DNA of 64,000 nt from JAHFPN01 sp963765745 (GTDB taxonomy: Bacteria; Pseudomonadota; Alphaproteobacteria; Rhizobiales; Xanthobacteraceae): contig CAVXXM010000011.1 of NCBI GenBank assembly GCA_963765745.1, positions 186,001 through 250,000 on the forward strand, written 5' to 3'. The notes below the pieces were generated by a model. It saw nothing but the letters and a program-made list of their open reading frames with translations. It was not told the DNA's origin and made no database searches. The position numbers and the translations under genes are program-made. Below are positions 37,923 to 46,302 of this stretch, piece by piece. Within the stretch, counting starts at the first letter, position 1. Each line of letters opens with the position of its first letter.

Positions 37923-38042
37923 ACCCCTCCTTGTGCATCCCTGCGCGCCGGTTTTTCGCCAGCGTTCGTCTTTTCACATCTAGATTATGCGTGATGACCT
38001 TGATGGGACAAGGCGAGACGGCTATCGACTTTCGGACAGCAT

Positions 38043-38070
38043 GAGCGCGGCCGGGAGTCCGGCCGCGCTC
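38043..38070. repeat. 12-bp perfect stem hairpin downstream of the DUF1761 gene
   Basis: GAGCGCGGCCGG and CCGGCCGCGCTC flank the loop GAGT. It lies 12 bases beyond the DUF1761 stop and could slow or end that transcript, but no T-tract follows on either strand. Confidence 0.5.
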
Positions 38071-38082
38071 GAATACGACGGC

Positions 38083-38481
38083 TCACTTACCGAAAGCGCC
38101 GATCACGCCGCCCATGATGACGAGGCTGCCGAGCCAACCGCCGGCGTCGATCAAGGTGAGCTCGATCGGGCGCCTCTGGAACACGTAATTGATCGCCGTG
38201 ACCGGCAGCGCGAAGCCGAGCCAGATGAATGCGCCGGAAATCACACCGGCTCGGAGCGTGATCGGGCCCACGTAGTTCATGATCGCCGCGAGCATCCAGG
38301 CGGCGAGCAGATAGCCGACGATGAGAAAAATCCAGGCCAGCGGCGGTGGGCCGTTCTTGACGGCGGACTGCTTCAGACCGGCCGCCGCGAGCCATTGTTT
38401 CATCAACAGCCAGTAATAGGCCCAGCAGAACGCGATCCCGACGATCGCGGCCACCAGCACGGCGAGATATTTGACCGACAT
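38083..38481 (-). CDS. DUF1761 domain-containing membrane protein
   Basis: A 132-residue protein with about four membrane helices and the DUF1761 pattern: ALVAAIVGIAFCWAYYWLL-like first helix (here LAVLVAAIVGIAFCWAYYWL), WIFLIVGYLLAAWML, and a C-terminal LIDAGGWLGSLVIMGGVIGAF. Function is unknown. It lies 59 bases downstream of the EVE-domain gene on the same strand. The start at 38481 (MSVKYLAVL) is chosen from the family N-terminus. Confidence 0.85.
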   Translation of the reverse strand: MSVKYLAVLVAAIVGIAFCWAYYWLLMKQWLAAAGLKQSAVKNGPPPLAWIFLIVGYLLAAWMLAAIMNYVGPITLRAGVISGAFIWLGFALPVTAINYVFQRRPIELTLIDAGGWLGSLVIMGGVIGAFGK

Positions 38482-38540
38482 AGGTACCTCCCAGGAGCTC
38501 CCCGAAGGGCGGCATGCTAGCGCTTCGCGGCTGCAAACGC

Positions 38541-38960
38541 TTACGATTTCAACCCGCCGAGCGCGCAAATCGTACGCCATTCGTCCGCCGCCACCGGCTG
38601 CACCGACAGGCGCGAATTGTTGAGCAGCACCATCTTCTCGAGCTTGGGTTCGGTCCGGCATTCGGCCAGCGTCATGGGCTTGGGCAGCGGGGCGCCGGCC
38701 TTGAAGTCCACGAGGCCGAACGCACCGGTCTTGTCGGAGGGGTCGGGGCGATATTCGCCGAGCACCTCGACTGTGCCCATGATCCGCTTCTCCTCGCCCG
38801 AATGATAAAAGAAGGCGCGGTCGCCGCGCTTCATCTTCATCAGGTTCTGCTTGGCTTGGTGATTGCGCACGCCTTCCCAGGCGGTGCCCTTGGCGCCGGC
38901 TTTCACCTGATCGTCCCAGGACCAGGTGCCGGGCTCGCTCTTGACCAGCCAATAGGCCAT
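38541..38960 (-). CDS. EVE domain-containing protein
   Basis: A 139-residue EVE (PUA-like) domain protein. It starts MAYWLVKSEPGTWSWDDQ and has WEGVRNHQAKQNLMKMKRGDRAFFYHSGEEK, both diagnostic. EVE domains read modified bases in nucleic acids; stand-alone EVE proteins next to tsaD and gpsA are usual in proteobacteria and have no assigned target. The start is one base from the gpsA stop, so it is the third gene of tsaD-gpsA-EVE. Confidence 0.94.
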   Translation of the reverse strand: MAYWLVKSEPGTWSWDDQVKAGAKGTAWEGVRNHQAKQNLMKMKRGDRAFFYHSGEEKRIMGTVEVLGEYRPDPSDKTGAFGLVDFKAGAPLPKPMTLAECRTEPKLEKMVLLNNSRLSVQPVAADEWRTICALGGLKS

Positions 38961-38961
38961 C

Positions 38962-39951
38962 TCACGCCTCCGCCTTGAGCGGCCGCGCGAGCAAGCGCGC
39001 TATCGCCTCGTCGATGCCGACGCGGCCGGCAAGCAGCGCGTCCACGGTCTCCGCGATCGGCATGTCGACGCCTTTCTTGCGCGCGAGTTCGACCAGTACC
39101 GGTGCGGTGAACGCGCCCTCGGCCAGCGGGCCTTTACTGACCGCGGGCTTCTCGCCGCGGCCGATGGCGAACCCGAGCGTGAAATTGCGCGACTGTGGCG
39201 TGGAGCCGGTGAGGATCAGATCGCCAAGGCCCGAGAGGCCCATCAACGTCTCGGGCTTGGCGCCATAGGCGCGGCCGAAGCGGGCGAGCTCGGCGAAGCC
39301 GCGGGTGATCAATGCGGCCTGGGCACTGGCGCCGAGGTTGCGCCCGGCGACGACGCCGCCGGCGATGGCGAGCACGTTCTTGGCCGCGCCGCCGATTTCG
39401 ACGCCGCGCACATCGGTCGAGTGATAGACGCGGAACGTCGGCGAGCTCAGGGCCTCGGCGAGTTCGGCGGCGAGCTTTTCGTCAGCGGATGCGAGCGTCA
39501 CGGCCGCCGGCAGGCCCTTGGCCACGTCGCTCGCGAAGCTCGGGCCGGAGAGGATCGCGGTACGCGCTTGCGGGATGAGTTCCGCAATGATCTCGGTGAC
39601 GAATTTGCCGCTGCCGCGCTCGATGCCCTTGGCGCAGGCGACCAGCGGCGTGCCCGGCTTGGCGTGCTTGGCGAGCGCCGTGACGAGGGCGCGGAAGTCC
39701 TGGGTCGGGACGATAAGAAGGAGCGCGTCCTGCGCGGCGGCCTGGCTGAGCTGCTCGGTAACTTCGACAGCCGCCTCGATGGGAATCCCGGGCAAGCGGG
39801 TCGAGTTCATGCGGTTCTTCTTGATGTCGGCGAGAACCGCAAGGTCGCTGTCATAGAGCTTCACCGTACACCCGGCGCGTGCCGCGGCATTGGCGAGCGC
39901 CGTGCCGAAGGCGCCGGCGCCGAGAATCCCGATGCGCTTGTACCCGCTCAT
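38962..39951 (-). CDS. gpsA: NAD(P)H-dependent glycerol-3-phosphate dehydrogenase
   Basis: A 329-residue cytosolic enzyme making sn-glycerol-3-phosphate for phospholipids. It has the Rossmann motif ILGAGAFGTALANAAARAG, the LIVPTQDFR segment, and the catalytic region GGAAKNVLAIAGGVVAG with the following GLSGLGDLILTGSTPQSRNF. It is intact. Its start overlaps the tsaD stop by four bases, showing translational coupling. Confidence 0.97.
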   Translation of the reverse strand: MSGYKRIGILGAGAFGTALANAAARAGCTVKLYDSDLAVLADIKKNRMNSTRLPGIPIEAAVEVTEQLSQAAAQDALLLIVPTQDFRALVTALAKHAKPGTPLVACAKGIERGSGKFVTEIIAELIPQARTAILSGPSFASDVAKGLPAAVTLASADEKLAAELAEALSSPTFRVYHSTDVRGVEIGGAAKNVLAIAGGVVAGRNLGASAQAALITRGFAELARFGRAYGAKPETLMGLSGLGDLILTGSTPQSRNFTLGFAIGRGEKPAVSKGPLAEGAFTAPVLVELARKKGVDMPIAETVDALLAGRVGIDEAIARLLARPLKAEA

Positions 39952-41021
39952 CCGCGTGCGCCGCCCTTGACGCCACTCTTGGCGCGGTCGGCCACGCCGT
40001 CGAGCGGCCAGCGGGCGCGCGGACTGGTGTCGAAGCCGTCGGTCATGCCGCGGGCGAGCCGCTCGGCGCCGGCCCAGGCAATCATGGCGCCGTTATCGGT
40101 GCAAAGCTCGGGCGGCGGCAGCACCAGCGGCATGCCGATCTCGTCGGCGAATTCCTGCATCGCGCCGCGGATGGCGCGGTTGACCGCGACGCCGCCAGCG
40201 ACCACCAGCGCGTTCGGTGCGCGCCGGCCGTCGCGCATGACGGCAAGTCCCGCGCGCACGCGGTCGAGCACGACGTCGACGACTGCCGCCTGGAAGCTCG
40301 CGCACAAATCCGCCACGTCCTCGTCGGAAAGCGGCGCCGCGCGCTCGGCCTCGATCCGCACGGCGGTCTTCAGGCCCGAGAGCGAGAAGTCTGGCTCGGG
40401 CCGGCCGAGCATGGGGCGCGGCAGTTCGAAGCGTCGCGGGTCGCCCTGCTTGGCGAGCCGCTCGACCTCGGGTCCGCCCGGATAGGGCAGACCCAGCATT
40501 TTTGCTGTCTTGTCGAAGGCCTCGCCGATTGCATCATCCACGGTGCCGCCGATCAGCCGGTAGCGGCCGACGTCCTCGACGGCGACGAGCTGGGTATGTC
40601 CGCCGGAGACCAGAAGCAGGAGATAAGGGAACGAGAGCCCGTCGGTGAGCCGCGCGGTGAGCGCGTGGGCTTCGAGATGATTGACCGCGATCAGCGGCTT
40701 GCCGGCGCCGAGCGCGATCGCCTTGGCCGTCGTCAGGCCCACGATTACCCCGCCGATCAGCCCCGGACCCGCGGCGGCGGCGATGCCATCGAGGTCGGCG
40801 AACGCAAGCCCGCTTTCGTCCATCGCCTTCCGGATGATGCGGTCGAGATGCTCGACATGGGCGCGGGCGGCGATTTCCGGGACCACGCCGCCGAACGGGC
40901 GATGCTCCTCGAGCTGCGACAGCACCACGTTGGAGCGGATTTCGCCGGGGCCCTCGTTGTCGCGATAGACCACGGCGGCGGCGGTCTCGTCGCAGGTGGT
41001 CTCGATGCCGAGTACGAGCAT
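39948..41021 (-). CDS. tsaD: tRNA N6-adenosine threonylcarbamoyltransferase TsaD
   Basis: A 357-residue Kae1/Qri7-family ATPase that transfers threonylcarbamoyl to A37 of ANN-decoding tRNAs. It has LGIETTCDETAAAVV at the N-terminus, the metal motif NHLEAHALT, LLLVSGGHTQLV, and the C-terminal LVVAGGVAVNRAIRG and CTDNGAMIAWAG. The start at 41021 (MLVLGIETTCDE) is chosen because an in-frame ATG at 41090 adds 23 non-conserved residues. It is divergent from hemC, a conserved rhizobial arrangement. Confidence 0.97.
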   Translation of the reverse strand: MLVLGIETTCDETAAAVVYRDNEGPGEIRSNVVLSQLEEHRPFGGVVPEIAARAHVEHLDRIIRKAMDESGLAFADLDGIAAAAGPGLIGGVIVGLTTAKAIALGAGKPLIAVNHLEAHALTARLTDGLSFPYLLLLVSGGHTQLVAVEDVGRYRLIGGTVDDAIGEAFDKTAKMLGLPYPGGPEVERLAKQGDPRRFELPRPMLGRPEPDFSLSGLKTAVRIEAERAAPLSDEDVADLCASFQAAVVDVVLDRVRAGLAVMRDGRRAPNALVVAGGVAVNRAIRGAMQEFADEIGMPLVLPPPELCTDNGAMIAWAGAERLARGMTDGFDTSPRARWPLDGVADRAKSGVKGGARG

Positions 41022-41132
41022 GGTTTCGGTCTTGACCCCCGCGAGAGGCGGCGTTTCCGAAGCTCTCGCCGCCGCGTATGATCGGCTCACGAGCGCGAAC
41101 GCGCGCTCGTCCGCCTAGCATCGCAACGCCGC

Positions 41133-42068
41133 ATGAAGCAATCCTCTGTCCAGTTTCGCATCGGTACCCGCGGCAGCCCCTTGTCGGCGGTACAGACCGA
41201 GGCCGTGTGCGCAAGGCTTTGCGCGGCAAGCGGTCTGCCACGCGAGGCGCTCCAGATCATCGTGCTCAAAACGAGCGGTGATCAGGCGGGCGACCGCAGG
41301 CTCGCCGATCTCGGCGGCAAAGGGCTGTTCACCAAGGAGATCGAGGAGGCGCTCTTGGAGGGCCGCGTCGATCTTGCGGTCCATTCGGCCAAGGACGTGC
41401 CGACCTTCTTGCCCAAGGGCCTGACGCTCGCCTCTTTTCCCTTTCGCGCCGATCCGCGCGATGCGTTCGTGAGCGCACTGGCAAAATCGCTGGTCGAGCT
41501 CCCGAATGGCGCCATTGTCGGCACCGCCTCGATCCGCCGCGAAGCGCTGGTGCGGCGTCTGCGCCCGGACCTGAAGACGGTGCTGCTGCGCGGCAACGTC
41601 GGCACGCGACTGGAGAAGACGTTACGCGGCGAAGTGGACGCTACGGTGCTCGCGCTCGCGGGGCTGCAGCGGCTCGGGCTCGCGGGCCAGGCGACTGAAA
41701 TCCTCGATCCGATGCGTTTCCCGCCGGCCGCGGCGCAGGGCGCCATCGCCATCGAAATCCGCGAGGGCGATCAACGCACGGCGGCGCTGGTCGCGGCGAT
41801 CGACGACGCCGACGTCGCGACCGCGGTCAAGATGGAGCGCGCGTTCCTGGCCGAACTCGACGGCTCCTGCCGCTCACCGATCGCGGGTCATGCCGCTGTC
41901 GCCAATGGGCGCGTAAGCTTCTATGGTCTGGTGATCGCGCCCGACGGAAGCGAGGCGGCGGAGACGCGGCGCGAAGGGCCGGTGCACGACGCGGCACGGC
42001 TCGGCGCCGATGCGGGCAAGGAGCTCCGCGCGCGCGCACCCAAAGGCGCGTTGTTGAACGCGGTCTGA
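41133..42068 (+). CDS. hemC: Hydroxymethylbilane synthase (porphobilinogen deaminase)
   Basis: A 311-residue cytosolic enzyme joining four porphobilinogen units. It shows RIGTRGSPLSAVQTE, HSAKDVPTFLP, GTASIRREALVRR, and the dipyrromethane-cofactor cysteine Cys246 in LDGSCRSPIAGHA. It is the first gene of hemC-hemD-COG4223-hemY. Confidence 0.98.
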   Translation: MKQSSVQFRIGTRGSPLSAVQTEAVCARLCAASGLPREALQIIVLKTSGDQAGDRRLADLGGKGLFTKEIEEALLEGRVDLAVHSAKDVPTFLPKGLTLASFPFRADPRDAFVSALAKSLVELPNGAIVGTASIRREALVRRLRPDLKTVLLRGNVGTRLEKTLRGEVDATVLALAGLQRLGLAGQATEILDPMRFPPAAAQGAIAIEIREGDQRTAALVAAIDDADVATAVKMERAFLAELDGSCRSPIAGHAAVANGRVSFYGLVIAPDGSEAAETRREGPVHDAARLGADAGKELRARAPKGALLNAV

Positions 42069-42071
42069 GCC

Positions 42072-42776
42072 ATGCGCATCCTTCTCACTCGCCCGGAACT
42101 CGAAGCCGCCAAGACCGCGGCGAAGCTCAAGGCATTGGGCCACGAGACGCTGATCGACCCGGTGCTGGTGATCGAGCCGGTCGTGTTTCGCATGCCGGCC
42201 GGGCCGTTTGACGGGCTCGCCGCGACGAGCGCTAGCGCGCTGCGCGCGACGCAACGCGACGCCGGTGTTTCGGCGCTGCGCTTGCTGCCCTTGTTTGTGG
42301 TCGGTGCGCATACCGGCGGTACTGCGCGCGCGGCTGGGTTTGCGACAGTCGCGGTCGCCGAAGGCGACGCCGACGCGCTGGCGCGGCTGATCGCGACCAA
42401 GCTCGCGCCGGGCGCGCGCGTGCTACATCTGGCCGGCGAGAATCAGGCCAAGGATCTCGCAGCCATGCTGGAGCCCCAGCGCATTTCGGTGGAAACGCTC
42501 GTGGTCTATCGCGCGCGCGCGGCGCGCGAGCTCTCGGCGGCGACGCTCTCGGCGCTCGCGCAGGGATCGCTCGACGCGGTGCTGCATTTTTCGCCGCGCA
42601 GTGCCACGAACTTCGTGACGCTGGCCGAGCGGGCGGGGCAGACCGCGGCCATGCGGCGACTGCAGCATTATTGCCTTTCGGTCGCAGTGGCGGCGCCGCT
42701 CGAGGCGGCGGGCGCGACCACCGAAGTGGCCGCAAGCCCCGACGAGACGGCGCTCCTTGCGCTGCTAGCGCTTTGA
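42072..42776 (+). CDS. hemD: Uroporphyrinogen-III synthase
   Basis: A 234-residue two-lobed HemD. The family is weakly conserved, but the start RILLTRPELEAAKTAAKLKALGH, the segment LDAVLHFSPRSATNFVTLAERAG and the position three bases after hemC make the call firm. It cyclises hydroxymethylbilane with inversion of ring D. Confidence 0.94.
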   Translation: MRILLTRPELEAAKTAAKLKALGHETLIDPVLVIEPVVFRMPAGPFDGLAATSASALRATQRDAGVSALRLLPLFVVGAHTGGTARAAGFATVAVAEGDADALARLIATKLAPGARVLHLAGENQAKDLAAMLEPQRISVETLVVYRARAARELSAATLSALAQGSLDAVLHFSPRSATNFVTLAERAGQTAAMRRLQHYCLSVAVAAPLEAAGATTEVAASPDETALLALLAL

Positions 42777-42833
42777 GGCGGTTGCGGGAATCAACCGAGC
42801 GTTCTATCCCCACGCCAGTGGAGCTAGCCAACC

Positions 42834-43937
42834 ATGGCGCCCGACGACGGCAAGGACGATCCCCCCGCGCCGAAGTCACGGCGGCGGAAGCCGCCAGTGA
42901 TCGAGCTGGAGGCCACGGAAATTCCGAGCGCGGCCCCGCCACCGAGACCCGAGGCAGTCGCTTCAGCTGCCGACCCCGATGAGCGCAGCTTCGAGTGGCG
43001 CGCGCTCCTGTCGTTCGCGCCGGCTGCCACCGCGGCCGCGGCGATCGTCGGCGCGGTGGTGGCGATTCTCGTGGTGTTCCTGTTCGACCGCGGCAACGAT
43101 CCACGGGTCGCGGCGCTGGTGAACGAGGTCGCGGCGCTGAATCAGCGTGTGGATGCGACGAGCCGCGCGAGTGGCGCCGACCCCGCGGCGCTCGCGCAAA
43201 TTTTGGAAAAGATCGACCGCATCGCGGGAATGCTCTCTGAAGCAGAGAAGCGCGTCGCGGCCATCGAAGGCCGTGCTGCCCCGGCAATGCCCGATCTTTC
43301 GCCGCTCAATACGCGGCTCGATGCGACAGCCGCGACAATCAATGCGCTGGGTAAGCGCATCGGCGCGCTCGAAGATCGGGTCAATGCGGTTTCCGCCAGC
43401 GCGCGCGCTGCGGTCGCGCCGACGCTCGCCGCCGAGATCGTGGCGCTGGGGACGCTTCGGGACGCAATCCATAGCGGTGCGCCGTTTTCGACCGAACTTG
43501 CCGCCGTGCGTACGCTTTTGGGCGAACGGGCGGTGAAACTGCAATCCTTGGAAAGTTTGGCGAATACGGGCGTTCCAACCATGGCGCAGCTTTTGCGCCG
43601 TTTCGCGGAGCTTGCGTCCGCACTCGCGCGCGCGCCGGACGCGGACGGTGGATATTTCTCGCGGCTGGTGACGAGCGCCACGCGGCTGGTGGAGGTACGG
43701 CCGGTGGGCGAAATCAGGGGCGAAAGCGCGGGCGCGGTCGTGGCGCGGATCGAGGCGCGGCTGCAGCAGAACGATCTTGCCGGCGCGGTCGACGAAGCGG
43801 CGCACTTGCCGGCTTCGGCCAAGGCGGCCGCCGCGGACTGGATCGCGGCAGCCGCGCAAAAGCGCGACGCCGATCGCGCGATCAAGGATCTGATCGCGGC
43901 TTCGCTCGTGGCGCTCGGAGCGGAGCGGCGGCCATGA
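42834..43937 (+). CDS. COG4223/mitofilin-like membrane protein of the heme operon
   Basis: A 367-residue protein. It has a charged Pro-rich N-terminus (1-55), one membrane helix at about 59-85, a coiled-coil region with regularly spaced Ala/Leu (about 90-190) and a C-terminal helical domain. This architecture matches the alphaproteobacterial mitofilin-domain proteins (COG4223) that lie between hemD and hemY. Those are related to mitochondrial Mic60, which shapes crista membranes, so a role in intracytoplasmic-membrane architecture is known for the family and is inferred here. It overlaps hemY by four bases. Confidence 0.85.
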   Translation: MAPDDGKDDPPAPKSRRRKPPVIELEATEIPSAAPPPRPEAVASAADPDERSFEWRALLSFAPAATAAAAIVGAVVAILVVFLFDRGNDPRVAALVNEVAALNQRVDATSRASGADPAALAQILEKIDRIAGMLSEAEKRVAAIEGRAAPAMPDLSPLNTRLDATAATINALGKRIGALEDRVNAVSASARAAVAPTLAAEIVALGTLRDAIHSGAPFSTELAAVRTLLGERAVKLQSLESLANTGVPTMAQLLRRFAELASALARAPDADGGYFSRLVTSATRLVEVRPVGEIRGESAGAVVARIEARLQQNDLAGAVDEAAHLPASAKAAAADWIAAAAQKRDADRAIKDLIAASLVALGAERRP

Positions 43938-45478
43938 TTCGCATCGTCGTTTTCCTCCTGGTCGTCGTGCTACTCGCGTTCGGCGCGGCCTGGATCGCCG
44001 ACCGGCCGGGCGAGGTCGCCATCACCTGGCAGGGCTGGCGCATGGAGACGTCGGTGACGGTCGCCGCGGTCGTGCTCTCGGTGCTCATCGCGTTCGCGAT
44101 CCTGTTCTGGGGTTTCGTCCGTTTCATCCTGCGTTCGCCCGACCTGATCTCCTTCTTCCTGCGCGAGCGCCGCCGCGCCCGCGGCTGGCGGGCGATCTCC
44201 AACGGTCTGATCGCGATCGGAACCGGGAATCTGGCGCTGGCGAGCCGCTCGGCGGCCGACGCGAAAAAGCTCGCTGGCGACGAGCCGCTGACGCTGCTTC
44301 TGGCCGCCCAGGCGGCGCAGCTCGAGGGTGCCAGCGAGCGCGCCGAGGCCGAGTTCAAGGCCATGCTCGGCCGGCCCGAAACGCGGCTCTTGGGCCTGCG
44401 CGGTCTTTATGTGGAGGCCAGGCGGCGCAACGATGACGGTACCGCCCGTGCGGTCGCGGAGGAAGCCGAGCGCGATAATCCGGCACTTTCCTGGGCGAGC
44501 GAGGCGCAGATCGAGTTCCAATGTCTCGCAGGAAATTGGGCGGGAGCGCTGGAGACCGTCGAGCGCGCCGGCCGCGCGGGCGCCATCGACCGGGCGACGC
44601 TGAAGCGCCGCCGCGCCGTGTTGCTCACCGCGCTCGCGCAGGCGAACGAAGAGAAGGACATTGGCAAGGCGCGCGCCGATGCGGGTGAGGCGTCGAAGCT
44701 TGCGCCCGATCTGGTGCCGGCCGCTGCGCTCGCCGGGCGGCTCCTGGGCGCCGAGGGCAAGCATTGGCGCGGCGGGCGCATCGTGGAGGCCGCCTGGAAG
44801 GCGAGCCCGCACCCCGATCTTGCCGAGGTCTATACGGATTTGCGTCCGGGCGATTCCGCGCGCGACCGGCTGAAGCGGGCGAAGAAGCTCGCCAAGAAAT
44901 CGCCCGGTCATATCGAAGGCGCGCTGGCGATGGCGCGCGCCGCGCTCGACGCCACCGACTTCGACCAGGCACGCAAGGCGCTGGCGCCATTTCTCGAGGA
45001 CCCGACTCAGCGCGTGTGTTTGCTCATGGCCGAGATCGAAGCCAGCGAACGCGGCGATCACGGCAAGGCGCGCGAATGGAGCGGGCGCGCGATGCGCGCC
45101 CGGCGCGATGCGGCCTGGGTCGCCGATGGTTACGTGTCGGAGCGCTGGTTGCCGGCTTCGCCGGTGACCGGAAAACTCGACGCCTTCGTCTGGGCTGCGC
45201 CGTCACAAGACAAGGCGCCAGTGCTCGAGCAGGCGACTACGGCCCGCCCGAAGCCGCTCACCAAGGTGGCTTCGGCGCCGCTCGTGCCGGCGCCGGGTGC
45301 GGCCGAAGAAGCGGCGGCACGGCGGATCGCCCCGCCGCGCACGCCCTTGGAGCGCGAAGCCGCCGAGCCCATTGTGGCCGAGCCGCCATTGCCCGACGAC
45401 CCGGGCCCCGAGCCCGCCGCCGATGCTCCGCCGCGGCGATTCCGGCTGTTCGATTGGCTGGCGCGGCCGAGTGCTTGA
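43934..45478 (+). CDS. hemY: HemY-type heme biosynthesis TPR membrane protein
   Basis: A 514-residue HemY_N protein (COG3898, not protoporphyrinogen oxidase HemY). Two N-terminal membrane helices (about 1-20 and 42-66) flank the characteristic PGEVAITWQGWRMET, followed by TPR repeats to about residue 400 and an Ala/Pro-rich tail. It co-occurs with hemC and hemD, but its biochemical role is not settled. It overlaps the preceding gene by four bases and is followed by tRNA-Thr. Confidence 0.9.
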   Translation: MIRIVVFLLVVVLLAFGAAWIADRPGEVAITWQGWRMETSVTVAAVVLSVLIAFAILFWGFVRFILRSPDLISFFLRERRRARGWRAISNGLIAIGTGNLALASRSAADAKKLAGDEPLTLLLAAQAAQLEGASERAEAEFKAMLGRPETRLLGLRGLYVEARRRNDDGTARAVAEEAERDNPALSWASEAQIEFQCLAGNWAGALETVERAGRAGAIDRATLKRRRAVLLTALAQANEEKDIGKARADAGEASKLAPDLVPAAALAGRLLGAEGKHWRGGRIVEAAWKASPHPDLAEVYTDLRPGDSARDRLKRAKKLAKKSPGHIEGALAMARAALDATDFDQARKALAPFLEDPTQRVCLLMAEIEASERGDHGKAREWSGRAMRARRDAAWVADGYVSERWLPASPVTGKLDAFVWAAPSQDKAPVLEQATTARPKPLTKVASAPLVPAPGAAEEAAARRIAPPRTPLEREAAEPIVAEPPLPDDPGPEPAADAPPRRFRLFDWLARPSA

Positions 45479-45525
45479 TAATCGCAGACCGGGCCGCTAC
45501 CAAGTCGCGCCTGCACTCAAGCAAT

Positions 45526-45601
45526 GCCGCAATAGCTCAGTTGGTAGAGCACCGCATTCGTAATGCGGGGGTCGGGGGTTCGAATCCCTCTTGCGGCACC
45601 A
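45526..45601 (+). tRNA. tRNA-Thr(CGT)
   Basis: 76 bases with an encoded CCA. Acceptor stem GCCGCAA pairs with TTGCGGC, the anticodon arm CCGCA-TTCGTAA-TGCGG gives anticodon CGT, and the T-arm has GGTTCGAATCC. The last 13 bases plus two downstream are duplicated immediately afterwards (45604-45618). Confidence 0.97.
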
Positions 45602-45618
45602 ATTCTTGCGGCACCAAT
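45589..45618. repeat. Tandem 15-bp duplication of the tRNA-Thr 3' end
   Basis: TCTTGCGGCACCAAT occurs twice back to back, at 45589-45603 and 45604-45618. The first copy is the tRNA 3' end. It could be an attachment-site scar left by an excised element or a replication slip; no integrase lies nearby. Confidence 0.8.
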
Positions 45619-45619
45619 C

Positions 45620-46117
45620 TCAAAGAATCTCGAACACCTGGTAGACTGGTCCAACCGGCAATCGATGGCCGAGCGCGACCGTGACGATTCGATTGAGCCA
45701 GCCGTATTTTTCGGAAGCGGTCTCGAAGAACGGCGACGCCCGCAAATAATATTCGGACGGGCTCACGGTCTCGCCGCGGGCGATGCGTTCCATGACCGCA
45801 GGAGGGCCGTGCCGCATGCCGCGATAGGTCATGCCGATCAGCTGCGCGTCGTCGGTCTCCATGACGACACGCACATCGAGCGTCCAGGCGCCGTCGGTCC
45901 GCACGGTCTGCCAGTCGCTGCCGCCGTGCAGTAGCCTACCGCGCAAACGCTCGCCCTCGAAGCGGCCGCCGGCGATGACGCCGACCCGGCGGTCGCAGCC
46001 CGGCGTCGCGCCGACGACGCTCGCCTTTTCGACGTCGAGTTGGAAGACGAATAGAGGCTTGGAGCGAAGTTCCGTCATTTCGCGCGGAAGCATCGAGGAG
46101 AGAGAAGGCGTGTTCAT
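45620..46117 (-). CDS. DUF3237 domain-containing protein
   Basis: A 165-residue beta-barrel protein of the DUF3237 (UPF0311) family. It has SKPLFVFQLDVEKASVVG, GVIAGGRFEGERLRGRLL, DGAWTLDVRVVMETDDAQLI and the C-terminal YYLRASPFFETASEKYGWLN. Function is unknown; family members often sit beside catabolic oxidoreductases, as here. The start at 46117 (MNTPSLSS) is preferred to 46132. It is divergent from the GMC gene pair. Confidence 0.88.
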   Translation of the reverse strand: MNTPSLSSMLPREMTELRSKPLFVFQLDVEKASVVGATPGCDRRVGVIAGGRFEGERLRGRLLHGGSDWQTVRTDGAWTLDVRVVMETDDAQLIGMTYRGMRHGPPAVMERIARGETVSPSEYYLRASPFFETASEKYGWLNRIVTVALGHRLPVGPVYQVFEIL

Positions 46118-46302
46118 GCTGCACCTGCCCATATGCCCAACCTAGGTTCGTCGATGTAACACGCCCTATCAATGGCCGCGTCGCAGCCATCCAATTGCGT
46201 GGGCGAAGGGTGGGCCGCCGCGCGCCCGTGCGGCTGGACCTGCTTCGGGGCTTCGATCATTATTCCATATCATCAAGTGTGCTGGGGGAGCGGGCGAGGG
46301 CG

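Noticed and set aside
38000..38012. FNR-like half-palindrome TTGATGGGACAAG upstream of acs
   Set aside because: The second half is not TCAA at the right spacing, so it does not match the consensus.
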